DNA of 64,000 bases. Source: Rhodobacterales bacterium HTCC2255. GTDB lineage: Bacteria > Pseudomonadota > Alphaproteobacteria > Rhodobacterales > Rhodobacteraceae. A program made the position numbers and the translations under genes. The stretch covers positions 1,027,495 to 1,091,494 of the forward strand of contig DS022282.1 of NCBI GenBank assembly GCA_000153745.1, in the 5' to 3' direction. Within the stretch, counting starts at the first letter, position 1; every line of letters starts with the position of its first letter. Of the stretch, positions 7,697 to 17,495 are shown one piece after another. The notes under the pieces are model-generated. The model had not been told where the DNA came from. It made no database searches and saw nothing but the letters and a program-made list of their open reading frames with translations.

Positions 7697-9001
7697 TTAG
7701 TGACCTGTCGCAAGCTTGCGCTCAAGGTACATTGAATACCGCGACATAGAAAAACAGAAAATGAAGAAAATTAGGCCAACAAAACCATATAACTCCCACA
7801 ATATACCATTCCATGCCATATCTGCACGAATGTTAGTAGAAAGCCCTAATGGGTCTAATAAACCAATGATTGAAACTAAGGTCGTATCTTTAAATAGGCC
7901 AATAAATGTTGAAACAATTCCAGGTATTGATATTTTTAACGCTTGAGGCATAATTATGAGTCTCTGAGCTTTCCAATAATCTAAACCAAGACTATCAGCT
8001 GCTTCATATTGACCTTTAGGAAGTGCAGCTAAACCACCTCGAACAACTTCAGCCATATATGCAGAAGCAAATAATGTAACCATTATCATTACTCGGAGTA
8101 TCAAATCAAAATTTGAACCTGGTGGTAAGAAAATATTTAAAAGTGTTGATGCAACAAACAACAATGTAATTAGAGGCACCCCACGTATAAATTCTATAAA
8201 GCAAACACAAACAGCTTTTAAAATTGGAAGATTTGATTGTCGACCAAGTGCTAGTAATATTCCGATTGGAAGTGACAAAGCTATTCCTGTAACGCCTATT
8301 AAGACTGCTAACATAAAGCCACCCAATCTATCAGATTCAATAGCTTCTGAACCTATTGGCATAATCGAGTGCAATGATATCGAGAGAGGGCTAGTAATGA
8401 AAAGCCACCAAAGCACAGGCAAAGCAATTGATGCAATAACGCCAGCTAAAGATCCAAATGCTTTGTTAACGTATACGTATCCTAGGTAAGCAACGATGAA
8501 CCCTGAAAATACTGTTACCGGGAACCAAATAGAACCACCCCATATTAACCAGAAACAAAGAAATGGATATATTGCAGTTAAGTATATTAGTTTTCTTGAT
8601 GCCTTATCAAAAAGTACAGGAGCTAAGGCGAGACCAAGTAATACAAATGCTAAAATAGGACGCCAGTACAATTCAGATGGGTAAAAGCCGAATAATAGCT
8701 GCAACCAACGTTCACGAATAACGCCCCAACAGGCGCCACCACCTCCATGTCCACTTCTACCCAATTCTGCAAGTATCCCCCTACACTCAGTTAAGGATAC
8801 TGAATTCCATGTGGGAGAAAACACCCATGGTAATATGTTTCCCAGAATGGAAATTATAAAATATCCTACAATTATCGTTAATATTGTATTTGGAATGTCA
8901 GAAAACATATTCTTTCTAAACCAACCAATTATTCCAGTTTGGGAAAGTGGTGCGGCCCTTTGTGGAATAATTTCTTTTCTTACAAACGATAGATCAGCCA
9001 T
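7697..9001 (-). CDS. aapM: General L-amino acid ABC transporter permease AapM
   Basis: This 434-residue multi-spanning permease carries the EAA loop ([21 protein letters not shown]) near residue 335. A long N-terminal extension with extra membrane spans is characteristic of AapM/BztC compared with single-unit amino-acid permeases. The C-terminus ends [10 protein letters not shown]. It starts 1 nt before aapQ ends on the same strand, so the two are tightly packed. With AapQ it forms the heterodimeric channel. Confidence 0.93.
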   Translation of the reverse strand: MADLSFVRKEIIPQRAAPLSQTGIIGWFRKNMFSDIPNTILTIIVGYFIISILGNILPWVFSPTWNSVSLTECRGILAELGRSGHGGGGACWGVIRERWLQLLFGFYPSELYWRPILAFVLLGLALAPVLFDKASRKLIYLTAIYPFLCFWLIWGGSIWFPVTVFSGFIVAYLGYVYVNKAFGSLAGVIASIALPVLWWLFITSPLSISLHSIMPIGSEAIESDRLGGFMLAVLIGVTGIALSLPIGILLALGRQSNLPILKAVCVCFIEFIRGVPLITLLFVASTLLNIFLPPGSNFDLILRVMIMVTLFASAYMAEVVRGGLAALPKGQYEAADSLGLDYWKAQRLIIMPQALKISIPGIVSTFIGLFKDTTLVSIIGLLDPLGLSTNIRADMAWNGILWELYGFVGLIFFIFCFSMSRYSMYLERKLATGH

Positions 9002-9002
9002 A

Positions 9003-10265
9003 TTAACGCTCCACCAATTTTACTGAGTTATTGTACCAATTCATCACAGTCGAAATTGCTAATGAAATAATTAAATAAATGGCCATTCCCATGAGCACTG
9101 TTTCTAACTCACGGCCTGTTTGATTAAGAGTTATACCCATTAATGTTCCTGTTAAATCCATGTATCCTACAGCGATTGCTAATGATGAATTTTTTGTTAA
9201 ATTTAAGAACTGTGAAATAACCGGAGGGATAATAATTCTTAATGCTTGTGGCAGAATTATTAAGCTCATAGTTCTTCCTGGAGAAATGCCTAATGCATAA
9301 GCAGCTTCCGATTGTCCTTTTGCAACAGCTTGTATACCTGATCTAACGTTTTCTGCTATAAAAGCTGCTGTATAAAGTGACAGGGCTATCCACAATGCAA
9401 TTAGTGAATTGCGCAGATATATACCACCTTTGAAGTTAAAGCCTTTTAGTTCAGGGTAACCAAGATGGAAACCAAGTGCCCAAAGTGTAATTACAATAGG
9501 CAGAATAACTATTGATAACCTTTTCCACCATGTTGTTGGCCTTACTCCGGTTTCATTTTGAATAAAATCAGCGTTTGTTTTAATTTTCTTTGATATGAAA
9601 AGGCCTACAAAAAGTACGATTAAAATAGCAATTAAGTCTAAACTCAAACCAAACCTTAAACTTGATTCTCCAAGTAAGAAAATATCGCCTAACCCACCAT
9701 TAAATAATGGTTCAGGAATATAAACACCCCGGTTTGTAATAGCTACTGAATCGAACAGCTTCATTGCTGCTTCTCCAGATCTAAACTGATTGGGCCTCGG
9801 CATAGTCTCAATCATTATTGAAAAGACGATAATGATCCAAAGTAAAACTGGAATGTTACGAAACAACTCAATGTATAGTGTCATAACACGAGCAACTAAC
9901 CAGTTTTTTGACAATCTCAAGACACCGATTGCTACACCTAGTATGGTTGCAGTTACACATCCCATTAATGCTAATACGAGAGTATTAATTAACCCCATTA
10001 AACCAGCACGAAGATGAGTATCTCTGGATGTGTAATCTAAAAGTCTTTGATTGATGTCATAGTTTGACGGCTCACCAAGAAACTTAAACTGAATTGGTTT
10101 GCCTAAAGTTGCAAGATTGGCAGCCGTATTACTTATAAGCCACCCAAAAAATAAAAGAATGGCTATCAAAGATACAATCTGGATTGTCATTGATCTATAG
10201 CGAGTATCGTAAAGTAATTGGCTAAACTTAAACCCTTGTTTACTTGGATCTGGGATTGCAGTCAT
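9003..10265 (-). CDS. aapQ: General L-amino acid ABC transporter permease AapQ
   Basis: This 420-residue inner-membrane permease has the EAA loop (EAAYALGISPGRTMSLIILPQ) in the C-terminal third. Its first membrane span follows residue 25, and a long periplasmic or inserted region sits in the middle, as in AapQ/BztB. It pairs with AapM. The gene starts 132 nt after the aapJ stop, beyond an intrinsic terminator, so its transcription depends on read-through. Confidence 0.93.
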   Translation of the reverse strand: MTAIPDPSKQGFKFSQLLYDTRYRSMTIQIVSLIAILLFFGWLISNTAANLATLGKPIQFKFLGEPSNYDINQRLLDYTSRDTHLRAGLMGLINTLVLALMGCVTATILGVAIGVLRLSKNWLVARVMTLYIELFRNIPVLLWIIIVFSIMIETMPRPNQFRSGEAAMKLFDSVAITNRGVYIPEPLFNGGLGDIFLLGESSLRFGLSLDLIAILIVLFVGLFISKKIKTNADFIQNETGVRPTTWWKRLSIVILPIVITLWALGFHLGYPELKGFNFKGGIYLRNSLIALWIALSLYTAAFIAENVRSGIQAVAKGQSEAAYALGISPGRTMSLIILPQALRIIIPPVISQFLNLTKNSSLAIAVGYMDLTGTLMGITLNQTGRELETVLMGMAIYLIISLAISTVMNWYNNSVKLVER

Positions 10266-10350
10266 TACTTATTGTCCCCTTAATTAAATGCAATTGCATT
10301 TTGCCATAATCTTTAAGGCAAAAAGCGATTATATTCACTAAAAATTGATA

Positions 10351-10388
10351 AAAAAAAAAGGGCGCTGCAATATTTTACAGCGCCCTTT
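10351..10388 (-). terminator. Attenuating terminator between aapJ and aapQ
   Basis: On -, an 11-bp stem AAAGGGCGCTG / CAGCGCCCTTT is followed by nine T residues. It lies 10 nt after the aapJ stop and inside the operon. Partial termination here would make binding protein exceed permease, a common arrangement in ABC importer operons. Confidence 0.85.
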
Positions 10389-10397
10389 GATTATAAC

Positions 10398-11417
10398 TTA
10401 ACGGAACGGAGCAGAGTAAATCAATCCGCCATTTGTCCATGAAGCGTTTAATCCACGAGCGATACCGATAGGAGTATTTACACCGATATTTTTCTCAAAG
10501 ATTTCACCATAGTTACCATTGACTGCAATTGCTCTTGAAGCCCACTGCTTGTCTAGACCAAGCATTCCACCCAAGTCACCTTCAGTACCTAGTAGACGGT
10601 TAACTTCTGGGTTGTTTCCAGCGTTCGCTGTATGCTCAGCAACGTTTGCAGATGTTACACCTAATTCTTCAGCTGTAATTAATGCGTTCAAAGTCCAACG
10701 AGCAATATCACCCCAGTTGTTGTCACCGTGACGTACTAGAGGGCCTAATGGCTCCTTTGATACGATTTCTGGTAATACAATGTGATCATCTGGATTTTCA
10801 AATGTTGCACGTGTTGAAGCTAAGCCAGAAGCATCAGTTGTGAAAACATCACAGGCACCAGCTAAGTACTGCGCTTGTGCTTCAGCATTTGTTTCAATTG
10901 GCACTGGCTCATATGAAATGTTGTTTGAACGGAAGAAATCCGCTAAATTTAGCTCTGTTGTTGTACCAGTTTGGATACATACAGTTGCGCCATCTAAATC
11001 TTTAGCCGAAGAAACACCTAACGCTTTAGGAGCCATAAAGCCCTGTCCGTCGTAGTAGTTAACACCAACAAATTCAAATTTCAAATCAACGTCACGGCTG
11101 AATGTCCATGTTGTGTTACGTGCCAACAGATCAATCTCACCAGAAGCTAATGCAGTAAAACGTGTTTTACCTGTTGTTGGTACAAATTTAACAGCATTGC
11201 CATCACCCAAAACAGCAGCAGCAACAGCGCGACATACAGCAACGTCGAAACCATCCCAAACACCATTTGCATCAGCAAGAGCGAAACCGGCTAGGCCAGT
11301 TGTAACGCCACATTTTAATTCGCCAGCAGCTTGAACATCTTCAAGTGTACCAGCAGCAGCAAAACCAGCTGCAAAGGTTGCGGCAGCTATTGTGCCAAAA
11401 AAAGCAGATTTTTTCAT
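10398..11417 (-). CDS. aapJ: General L-amino acid ABC transporter periplasmic binding protein
   Basis: AapJ is a 339-residue family 3 binding protein with an alanine-rich Sec signal peptide ending near GFAAAGTLE. The mature region begins VQAAGELKCGVTTGLAGFA and includes WDGFDVAVCRAVAAAVLG and the TTWTFSRDVDL ligand-site segment, typical of AapJ/BztA. The start at 11417 is preferred over the frame start at 11429, because only 11417 has a well spaced GAGGA Shine-Dalgarno. It is the first gene of the operon. Confidence 0.94.
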   Translation of the reverse strand: MKKSAFFGTIAAATFAAGFAAAGTLEDVQAAGELKCGVTTGLAGFALADANGVWDGFDVAVCRAVAAAVLGDGNAVKFVPTTGKTRFTALASGEIDLLARNTTWTFSRDVDLKFEFVGVNYYDGQGFMAPKALGVSSAKDLDGATVCIQTGTTTELNLADFFRSNNISYEPVPIETNAEAQAQYLAGACDVFTTDASGLASTRATFENPDDHIVLPEIVSKEPLGPLVRHGDNNWGDIARWTLNALITAEELGVTSANVAEHTANAGNNPEVNRLLGTEGDLGGMLGLDKQWASRAIAVNGNYGEIFEKNIGVNTPIGIARGLNASWTNGGLIYSAPFR

Positions 11418-11492
11418 CTTTTTCCTCATCCTGTGTGCTCTTAAATTATCAGAGCGTTTGTTAGACCCAAAGTGGATCTATTTGTAAAAGTA

Positions 11493-11507
11493 TTGGGTTC
11501 GACCCAA
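11493..11507 (-). promoter_or_regulatory. Palindrome in the aapJ leader
   Basis: TTGGGT and ACCCAA flank a TCG centre, a perfect 6-bp inverted repeat just downstream of the proposed aapJ transcription start. A further GACCCAA half-site lies at 11464-11470. Its place suggests an operator for a nitrogen or amino-acid responsive repressor, or a small leader hairpin. Confidence 0.4.
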
Positions 11508-11517
11508 AACCTGACTG

Positions 11518-11547
11518 ATATTGCGGCAAATAAGTATAGATCGTCAA
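11518..11547 (-). promoter_or_regulatory. Probable sigma-70 type promoter of aapJ
   Basis: On -, TTGACG (11542-11547) is followed after 18 nt by CAATAT (11518-11523), about 100 nt upstream of the aapJ start. This is the only good -35 match in the 351-nt gap 11430-11780. The rest of the gap is AT-rich and holds a weak terminator candidate and no gene. Confidence 0.5.
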
Positions 11548-11570
11548 CTGTATTCTATTGAAATTCATTA

Positions 11571-11609
11571 AAAAAAAAGAAACCCTATTAATATAGGTAA
11601 GCATTTCTT
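11571..11609 (-). terminator. Possible terminator of the atp12 operon
   Basis: On -, a short stem CCTAT / ATAGG, extendable by AGAAA / TTTCT with bulges, is followed by nine T residues. It is the only terminator-like element between atp12 and the aapJ promoter, but it lies 170 nt past the atp12 stop and the stem is weak. Confidence 0.35.
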
Positions 11610-11780
11610 ACTTACATCAAGTAAAGTTTGTTTGTTTTGTTTGAAATTTATACTTTTCAACAATGCAAATTACTAATTTTATATCCGTATGTTTAATAAT
11701 ATCACTATCACAAGGTAAAAAAACCTAGTTTATTGGCTATAAGTAATCAAGCATGACCTAAATCAGCAACATATCTATTG

Positions 11781-12497
11781 CTAATTTGTATAAGAAGCAT
11801 TTTCCCAAAACTTATAAGCAAATTCGAAATCTTTTCGCTTCTTTTCAAGAGCTTCTGAAGCCTCGTCATCAATACCCCACTGCATTTCTTGCCATCTTTC
11901 GTCAACTGTTGCTGCATGCCATGCATCAGAAATATTTAAATGATTCGAAATTAATGCCATCGCAATTACAAATGAACCACTTATTGTAATCAAATCATGC
12001 ATTCCCGCCAATTGATACAAATTCATTTTCTTTAACTCATTCCGATAGATATTCATGGAATTGTTATTTTGCTTAATATGCATAACACCAGATGTTGTTA
12101 CCATTGGAGCTAAGAAAACATCTTTTGACCATTCTAATATTGGATTCCAAATCTCATTTTGCTGACTTATTAATCCTTGTGGCGAAACCGCACGATAGCA
12201 CAATAAATCACTTCCAGAATAATCTGACAACATTTCAATGACTGCTTCTTTATTCACCATAATTTTATCTATTACTGAGTTTGCCATACGCGTATTTGGC
12301 ATAGTAGCAGGATTTACAATTTCTTCTTGTGCCATCCATTCAAACGCAATTTGATCAGCAATTTTACGAAAATCAACTTTTAGCAATGCTTTAGATGGCG
12401 TTCGGATTACTCTTCCATCTAATTCAACAACATAGCCATCATTTAAATCTACGACTCTAGCATCTTTCCAAAATCTTTTTTTAAAACTTGGTGTCAC
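11781..12497 (-). CDS. ATP12-family F1-ATPase assembly chaperone
   Basis: This 238-residue protein matches the ATP12 family, present in mitochondria and alphaproteobacteria, which chaperones the alpha subunit during F1 assembly. Seen here: FKKRFWKDA near the N-terminus, DGRVIRTPSKALL at about 27-39, EWMAQEEIVNPATMPNTRMAN around 54-74, and the late AWHAATVDERWQEMQWGIDDEA segment. It overlaps the upstream pseudouridine synthase gene by 4 nt (ATGA), so the two are translationally coupled. Confidence 0.92.
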   Translation of the reverse strand: MTPSFKKRFWKDARVVDLNDGYVVELDGRVIRTPSKALLKVDFRKIADQIAFEWMAQEEIVNPATMPNTRMANSVIDKIMVNKEAVIEMLSDYSGSDLLCYRAVSPQGLISQQNEIWNPILEWSKDVFLAPMVTTSGVMHIKQNNNSMNIYRNELKKMNLYQLAGMHDLITISGSFVIAMALISNHLNISDAWHAATVDERWQEMQWGIDDEASEALEKKRKDFEFAYKFWENASYTN

Positions 12498-13540
12498 TTA
12501 TAAACCTCAAAAGGATCAACTGGAGCATATTTTACTTCCCATCCGAATGTTGTCCAAGTTTTTTCCATATGGTCTGGCAATTCTGCAGTTATATGTATTT
12601 CTTTTTTAGTAATAGGATGAGTGAATGTAATTGATCTTGCGTGAAGATGCATTTTTCTGCTTATATCGCCACCTAATTGTGCACCCCATCCATCACCATC
12701 ATTTGTCTGCGTATTAGTGCCATATTTGCCATCTCCAACAATAGGATTACCCAATTCAGCCATATGCGCACGTAATTGGTGCGTTCTTCCTGTAATAGGA
12801 ACCAAAGCAACCCATGAAGCGCGTTTACCCACATCCTCAAGTACCGTGTAATCTGTGGTAGCATGTTTTGCATCAGGCATATCAGTTACTTCACTTGGAT
12901 GAATGCATTGCATTTTCTCACCAGATCCATTTGGACCATGGCCACCGGCCTTTATTAAACCATACTTAATAGTTCCTATTTTTGGATGAGGACATCCAGC
13001 AACAGCTGCCCAGTATATCTTTCTAGTTTCTCGAGATTGAAACGCTTTTGTCAATCCAGATGCTGCCAAACCCGTTCTAGCTAATAATAATACTCCAGAA
13101 GTATCTTTATCTAAGCGATGAACTAATTTTGGTTTATTCTCCAAATCAAATTTCAAAGCAGCTGATAATCCATCAACATGCCGCATTTGGCCAGAACCAC
13201 CCTGCACCGCTAACCCAGCAGGTTTATTTATAGCAATTATGTAATCATCTTTATATAAAACAGCGTCTCTTATCATTTGTGCATCAGCTTTTGTAATTTT
13301 TGCCGTTGCAGTATCACGAGGCATATCTTTTGTATCTGGCAAAGGTGGAACACGAACAGTTTGCCCAACAGATAAACGTGTTGAAGCTTTAACACGACTA
13401 CCATCAACACGGCATTCACCTTTTCGGCACATTTTTTCTATACGCCCTTGTCCTAATTCGGGAAAAGTACGCCTTAAAAACCGATCTAAACGTTGATCTT
13501 GGCCATCATCATCAACTTCAATTATTTGAACACCACTCAT
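12494..13540 (-). CDS. RluA-family 23S rRNA pseudouridine synthase (RluC-like)
   Basis: This 348-residue enzyme has an N-terminal S4 RNA-binding domain (residues about 17-65, RLDRFLRRTFPELGQGRIEK) and the RluA catalytic domain. The motif HRLDKDTSGVLLL places catalytic Asp144. TGRTHQLRAHM, further on, is also characteristic of the family. S4 domain plus length suits RluC or RluD, which modify 23S rRNA; RluC is favoured by the GLAVQGGSG pattern but the target uridines cannot be read from sequence. It overlaps crcB and atp12 by 4 nt at each end. Confidence 0.9.
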   Translation of the reverse strand: MSGVQIIEVDDDGQDQRLDRFLRRTFPELGQGRIEKMCRKGECRVDGSRVKASTRLSVGQTVRVPPLPDTKDMPRDTATAKITKADAQMIRDAVLYKDDYIIAINKPAGLAVQGGSGQMRHVDGLSAALKFDLENKPKLVHRLDKDTSGVLLLARTGLAASGLTKAFQSRETRKIYWAAVAGCPHPKIGTIKYGLIKAGGHGPNGSGEKMQCIHPSEVTDMPDAKHATTDYTVLEDVGKRASWVALVPITGRTHQLRAHMAELGNPIVGDGKYGTNTQTNDGDGWGAQLGGDISRKMHLHARSITFTHPITKKEIHITAELPDHMEKTWTTFGWEVKYAPVDPFEVYK

Positions 13541-13896
13541 GTAATTATTACTTTCGTCAAAAATATTCCTGCAAAGATTGCTAGTATGGAAAATATGATT
13601 GATGCCAGAATATAACTTCCTGCATAAATATATTTTTCTGCTTCAAATAATCTAACTACATCTAATGAAAACGCACTTAATGTAGTAAAACCACCTAAAA
13701 CCCCAGTCATAAAAAATAATGCACCTTGACCATTTAGCCGAGATGAAAACCATATATAAGCTATTCCCATGAGAAATGACCCCAACACATTAATTAACAG
13801 CGTACCCATTGGAAAAGCGATGCTTAACATTAATAAATATCTTATGAGGGCGCCAAAGGCTCCACCTAGTGCTACATAAATATAGGTCATATGCAC
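13537..13896 (-). CDS. crcB: CrcB/Fluc-type fluoride ion channel
   Basis: This 119-residue, four-span membrane protein shows the family motifs GALIRYL, GTLLINVLGSFLMG and GVLGGFTTLSAFS. CrcB exports fluoride as an antiparallel homodimer and protects the cytoplasm from F-. Length is typical. I see no fluoride riboswitch upstream, because the gene is packed 16 nt after rarA. It is probably cotranscribed with the pseudouridine synthase and atp12. Confidence 0.93.
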   Translation of the reverse strand: MHMTYIYVALGGAFGALIRYLLMLSIAFPMGTLLINVLGSFLMGIAYIWFSSRLNGQGALFFMTGVLGGFTTLSAFSLDVVRLFEAEKYIYAGSYILASIIFSILAIFAGIFLTKVIIT

Positions 13897-13912
13897 CTAA
13901 TACATCTTAAAA

Positions 13913-15229
13913 TTATTTTGTCGATTTGTTTTTATTCACACGTAACTTACTAAAAAATTCAATTCTCTTTTTAAGCTCACGTTCTTCACCTCTTTCGACT
14001 GGCAAATAATATATCCCACGTGGCATATCATCAGGAAAATAATTCTGCCCAGAAAAACCGTCTTCTTGATCATGATCGTATAAATAGTCATTTCCGTATG
14101 CCATATCTTTCATTAATTTTGTTGGTGCATTCAGTATATGTTTTGGAGGCATTTTTGAGCCTGTTTTTTTAGCTGAAATTAAAGCATTTTTGTAGGCTTT
14201 ATATGATGCATTAGATTTTGGAGCTAAAGCTAAATATAAAACTGCTTGCGCTAATGCTAAATCACCTTCTGGTGAACCTAATCTTTCATAGGTTTGCCAA
14301 GCTTGCAAACATACATCTTGAGCTCTCATATCCGCCAAACCAATATCTTCTATAGCCATTCGTGTTATTCGCCTAGCTATATATCGAGGATCTTCTCCAC
14401 CCTCTAGCATCCTTGCAAGCCAATACAATGCAGCATCTGGATCAGAGCCTCTTACCGATTTATGAAGCGCTGAAATGATATTAAAATGTGCATCTCCATT
14501 TTTATCATATTGTGCCGCGCGTTTAGATAATCTGCTACTTAATTGGCTCTTATTTAACATTTCAGCACCCCAATTAAATATTTGCTCAATTAGGTTAAGT
14601 AGACTTCGCCCATCCCCATCAGCCATTTCAAACAATAATTCACGCGCCTCTCCATCCAAAGGCAGTGGAGTTTTCATCTCTCGTTCAGCGCGCTGAGTAA
14701 TTAGCTCCAGATCACTAAAAGATAAACGCTCAAGAAGCATTACTTGGGCACGAGATAATAAAGCTGAATTTAACTCAAAGGATGGGTTTTCAGTTGTTGC
14801 CCCAACAAGCACAATTGTTCCATTTTCTATAAAAGGAAGAAAACCATCTTGTTGAGATTTGTTGAACCTATGTATTTCGTCAACAAATAATAACGTACTT
14901 TTTCCATTTAAGTGTCTTATTTTAGCAGCTTCAAATTGTTTTTTTAAATCAGAAACTCCAGAATATATTGCACTCATTTGAACAAAATGCATGTTTACTT
15001 CCGATGCCAAAAGACGAGCTATAGTAGTTTTTCCAACTCCTGGAGGTCCCCAGAAAATAATGGAGGGCAAATTACCACTCTCAAGCATAATGGTTAAAGA
15101 CCCATCAGATCCTATGAGTTTCTGTTGACCAATAACATCAGTTATTTTTGTTGGCCTACATCTATCTGCAAGAGGGCGGTTTCCTGCATGTTTAGATGGT
15201 GGTGCGTCTTGATCAAATAAATCTGCCAT
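13913..15229 (-). CDS. rarA: Replication-associated recombination protein A (RarA/MgsA), AAA+ ATPase
   Basis: This 438-residue clamp-loader-like AAA+ ATPase acts at stalled replication forks. Walker A GPPGVGKTT is at about residues 61-69, Walker B LLFVDEIHRFNKSQQD follows, then the sensor segment GATTENPSFELN and the C-terminal MgsA region (WLARMLEGGEDPRYIARRI). I start it at 15229 (MADLFDQ), where the family begins; the five-residue longer frame is less typical. It is the first gene of a packed group rarA-crcB-pseudouridine synthase-atp12. Confidence 0.93.
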   Translation of the reverse strand: MADLFDQDAPPSKHAGNRPLADRCRPTKITDVIGQQKLIGSDGSLTIMLESGNLPSIIFWGPPGVGKTTIARLLASEVNMHFVQMSAIYSGVSDLKKQFEAAKIRHLNGKSTLLFVDEIHRFNKSQQDGFLPFIENGTIVLVGATTENPSFELNSALLSRAQVMLLERLSFSDLELITQRAEREMKTPLPLDGEARELLFEMADGDGRSLLNLIEQIFNWGAEMLNKSQLSSRLSKRAAQYDKNGDAHFNIISALHKSVRGSDPDAALYWLARMLEGGEDPRYIARRITRMAIEDIGLADMRAQDVCLQAWQTYERLGSPEGDLALAQAVLYLALAPKSNASYKAYKNALISAKKTGSKMPPKHILNAPTKLMKDMAYGNDYLYDHDQEDGFSGQNYFPDDMPRGIYYLPVERGEERELKKRIEFFSKLRVNKNKSTK

Positions 15230-15350
15230 TAGCAAATCATACAATGTTTTATGATCAGTTCATATAAATAATTATTAATTCTTCTTCTTAATAGAAATGA
15301 CAATTAAAAAAGTTAATTATTTAATTTTAAATTTTATATTTAATGAATGC

Positions 15351-15380
15351 AAAAAAAAACGAGCCTTAAAGGCTCGTTTT
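15351..15380 (-). terminator. Intrinsic terminator ending the alpha (rpsM-rplQ) operon
   Basis: On -, ACGAGCC / GGCTCGT forms a stem with a TTTAA-like loop, followed by nine T residues, 20 nt past the rplQ stop. Confidence 0.9.
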
Positions 15381-15399
15381 AGAACTCTTTATCCTAAAT

Positions 15400-15819
15400 T
15401 TAGCTTTCAGAAGCTTCTTCAGCTTCAAGGCGCGCTTTATCACCCGCACCTTTTGCATTCACATCACGGTCAACAAATTCAATGATTGCCATTGGAGCCA
15501 TGTCCCCATAACGAAAACCTGCCTTTAAAACTCTAACGTATCCACCTTGGCGGTCTTTATATCGTGGACCTAAAATTTCAAATAACTTTGCAACATATTG
15601 ATCTTGCTTTAGCTTTGAAGCTGCTTGTCTACGAGCATGTAAATCACCGCGTTTGGCTAAAGTGATCATTTTTTCCATAATCGGCCTAAGCTCTTTGGCT
15701 TTTGGTAAAGTCGTCTTTATTTGCTCATGCTCAATTAATGACCCAGCCATGTTGGCAAATAAGGCTTTTCTATGCTCGTGCGTACGATTTAATCGACGAT
15801 AACCTTTTGCGTGGCGCAT
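15400..15819 (-). CDS. rplQ: 50S ribosomal protein L17
   Basis: L17, 139 residues, begins [19 protein letters not shown] and contains [19 protein letters not shown] and [14 protein letters not shown], the conserved core of the family. The last 20 residues form an alanine- and glutamate-rich tail, common in alphaproteobacterial L17. It is the final gene of the alpha operon and follows rpoA after 162 nt containing two small hairpins. Confidence 0.97.
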   Translation of the reverse strand: MRHAKGYRRLNRTHEHRKALFANMAGSLIEHEQIKTTLPKAKELRPIMEKMITLAKRGDLHARRQAASKLKQDQYVAKLFEILGPRYKDRQGGYVRVLKAGFRYGDMAPMAIIEFVDRDVNAKGAGDKARLEAEEASES

Positions 15820-15932
15820 AATTTTATTCCTTTTTCTTCATTTTTACTTTGTCTGGCGAGCCTGCGATGGGTCTCACACTCCTTGGGGCGGGATTGCCCG
15901 GATTATTTTCAGAATTGAAAATTAACCCTATT

Positions 15933-15975
15933 CCCCACTATTGTGGGCATTTATAGACTCCCTTTTGAGGGAGCC
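15933..15975 (-). other. Two stem-loops in the rpoA-rplQ gap
   Basis: CTCCC / GGGAG around TTTT (15956-15975, extended by one or two pairs) and CCCAC / GTGGG (15933-15946) lie just downstream of rpoA. Neither is followed by a T run on -, so they look more like processing or stability hairpins than terminators. Confidence 0.5.
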
Positions 15976-15981
15976 ATTTTC

Positions 15982-16998
15982 TTAAAATTGATCTTCAAAC
16001 TTTTTTGCAAGTTCTTCTATGTTTTCTGGTGGCCAATCAACGATATCCATACCGAGGTGTAGTCCCATAACTGTTAATACTTCCTTAATTTCGTTTAACG
16101 ATTTACGTCCGAAATTTGGAGTTCGTAACATTTCTGCTTCAGTTTTTTGTATCAAATCACCAATGTAAACAATATTGTCATTTTTCAAACAATTCGCAGA
16201 ACGTACAGACAGTTCTAATTCATCCACTTTCTTTAATAGTAATGGATTGAATTCTAAGTCATCCTCTTCATCCTGACGCTGAGCCGCTTCGGGTTCGTTA
16301 AAGTTCACGAAAGTGGCTAACTGATCCTGCAAAATACGCGCTGCAAATGCTACTGCATCTTCAGCAGAAACAGAACCATCAGTTTCAATCTTCATGGTTA
16401 GCTGGTCATAATCTAAAACTTGACCTTCACGAGTTGGTTGAACGTCATATGAAACTTTTAAAACAGGTGAATATAATGCATCGATTGGGATCAAACCGAT
16501 TGGTGCATCTTCAGGACGATTTTGGTCTGCTGCAACATAACCTTTGCCTGTATCAACAGTTAACTCCATGAACAAAGAAGCTCCGTCATCTAGGTGACAA
16601 ATTATGTGATCTTTATTTAGAACTTCAATACCCGCAGTTTCAGCAATATCACCAGCAGTTACAATTGTTGGGCCTTTGGCAGAGATTGAAACACGCTTTG
16701 GACCTTCAACTTCCATTGCAATAGCAACACCTTTTAAGTTTAAAACCATGTCTGTCACATCTTCACGTACACCAGCAACAGAAGAGAATTCATGCAGAAC
16801 ATTATCAATCTGTACAGATGTGATAGCAGAACCTTGCAATGAAGATAGAAGCACACGACGCAATGCATTTCCTAAAGTTAGGCCAAATCCACGCTCTAAT
16901 GGTTCAGCGATAACTGTTGCCATACGCAGTGGGTCTGCGCCTGGTTTAATTTCTAATTGTGTTGGCTTTATTAGCTCTTGCCAATTTTTATGGATCAT
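15982..16998 (-). CDS. rpoA: DNA-directed RNA polymerase alpha subunit
   Basis: RpoA, 338 residues, nucleates polymerase assembly. The N-terminal domain contains [20 protein letters not shown], the core dimerisation motif. The C-terminal domain contains [14 protein letters not shown], which contacts DNA UP elements and activators. ATG 16998 is chosen because GGAGG lies 5 nt upstream; the four-residue longer frame places that site within the coding sequence. Preceded by rpsK with a perfect palindrome in the gap. Confidence 0.97.
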   Translation of the reverse strand: MIHKNWQELIKPTQLEIKPGADPLRMATVIAEPLERGFGLTLGNALRRVLLSSLQGSAITSVQIDNVLHEFSSVAGVREDVTDMVLNLKGVAIAMEVEGPKRVSISAKGPTIVTAGDIAETAGIEVLNKDHIICHLDDGASLFMELTVDTGKGYVAADQNRPEDAPIGLIPIDALYSPVLKVSYDVQPTREGQVLDYDQLTMKIETDGSVSAEDAVAFAARILQDQLATFVNFNEPEAAQRQDEEDDLEFNPLLLKKVDELELSVRSANCLKNDNIVYIGDLIQKTEAEMLRTPNFGRKSLNEIKEVLTVMGLHLGMDIVDWPPENIEELAKKFEDQF

Positions 16999-17066
16999 AA
17001 GGGCCTCCATTCTTGTTCACTGGGATGATTCCGGCCTAGCGAACGCTCGAGGTTAAAATTATAATA

Positions 17067-17088
17067 TGGTAGGCATTAATGCCTACCA
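17067..17088 (-). other. Perfect palindrome in the rpsK-rpoA gap
   Basis: TGGTAGGCA and TGCCTACCA flank TTAA, a perfect 9-bp stem with a 4-nt loop, 7 nt past the rpsK stop. A weak T-rich stretch follows on -. It could attenuate or stabilise mRNA between ribosomal protein and polymerase genes. Confidence 0.6.
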
Positions 17089-17095
17089 AAAAATA

Positions 17096-17482
17096 TTAAA
17101 CGCGGCGACGCTTTGGTGGGCGACAACCATTGTGGGCCATAGGTGTTACATCACGAATTGATGTAACATTTAGTCCAATTGCAGCTAAAGCGCGAAGAGC
17201 ACTTTCTCTACCAGAACCCGGACCTTGCACTTCAACTTCCAAAGTTTTTACGCCATGCTCTTGAGCTTTTTTGCCTGCATCTTCAGCAGCCATTTGAGCT
17301 GCGTAAGGTGTGGATTTTCTAGAGCCTTTAAAACCCATCGTTCCAGCAGAAGACCATGCAATAGCATTTCCTTGAGCATCTGCGATAAGAATTTTTGTAT
17401 TATTGAAAGAAGAATTTATGTGTGCAACACCAGCTGTGATGTTTTTGCGTTCTTTTCTTTTCATACGTGCTTCACGTGCCAT
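17096..17482 (-). CDS. rpsK: 30S ribosomal protein S11
   Basis: S11, 128 residues, lines the mRNA exit region of the platform. Conserved segments: [49 protein letters not shown] and the basic C-terminus [13 protein letters not shown]-like end ([14 protein letters not shown]). It follows rpsM by 13 nt. Confidence 0.97.
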   Translation of the reverse strand: MAREARMKRKERKNITAGVAHINSSFNNTKILIADAQGNAIAWSSAGTMGFKGSRKSTPYAAQMAAEDAGKKAQEHGVKTLEVEVQGPGSGRESALRALAAIGLNVTSIRDVTPMAHNGCRPPKRRRV

Positions 17483-17495
17483 TGATCAGAACCCC

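Noticed and set aside
13860-13912. Possible fluoride riboswitch upstream of crcB
   Set aside because: The gap to rarA is 16 nt, too short, and no riboswitch-like sequence was seen.
15297-15485. Small + strand frame across the rplQ terminator
   Set aside because: It overlaps the terminator and the 3' end of rplQ and has no ribosome binding site or recognisable product.
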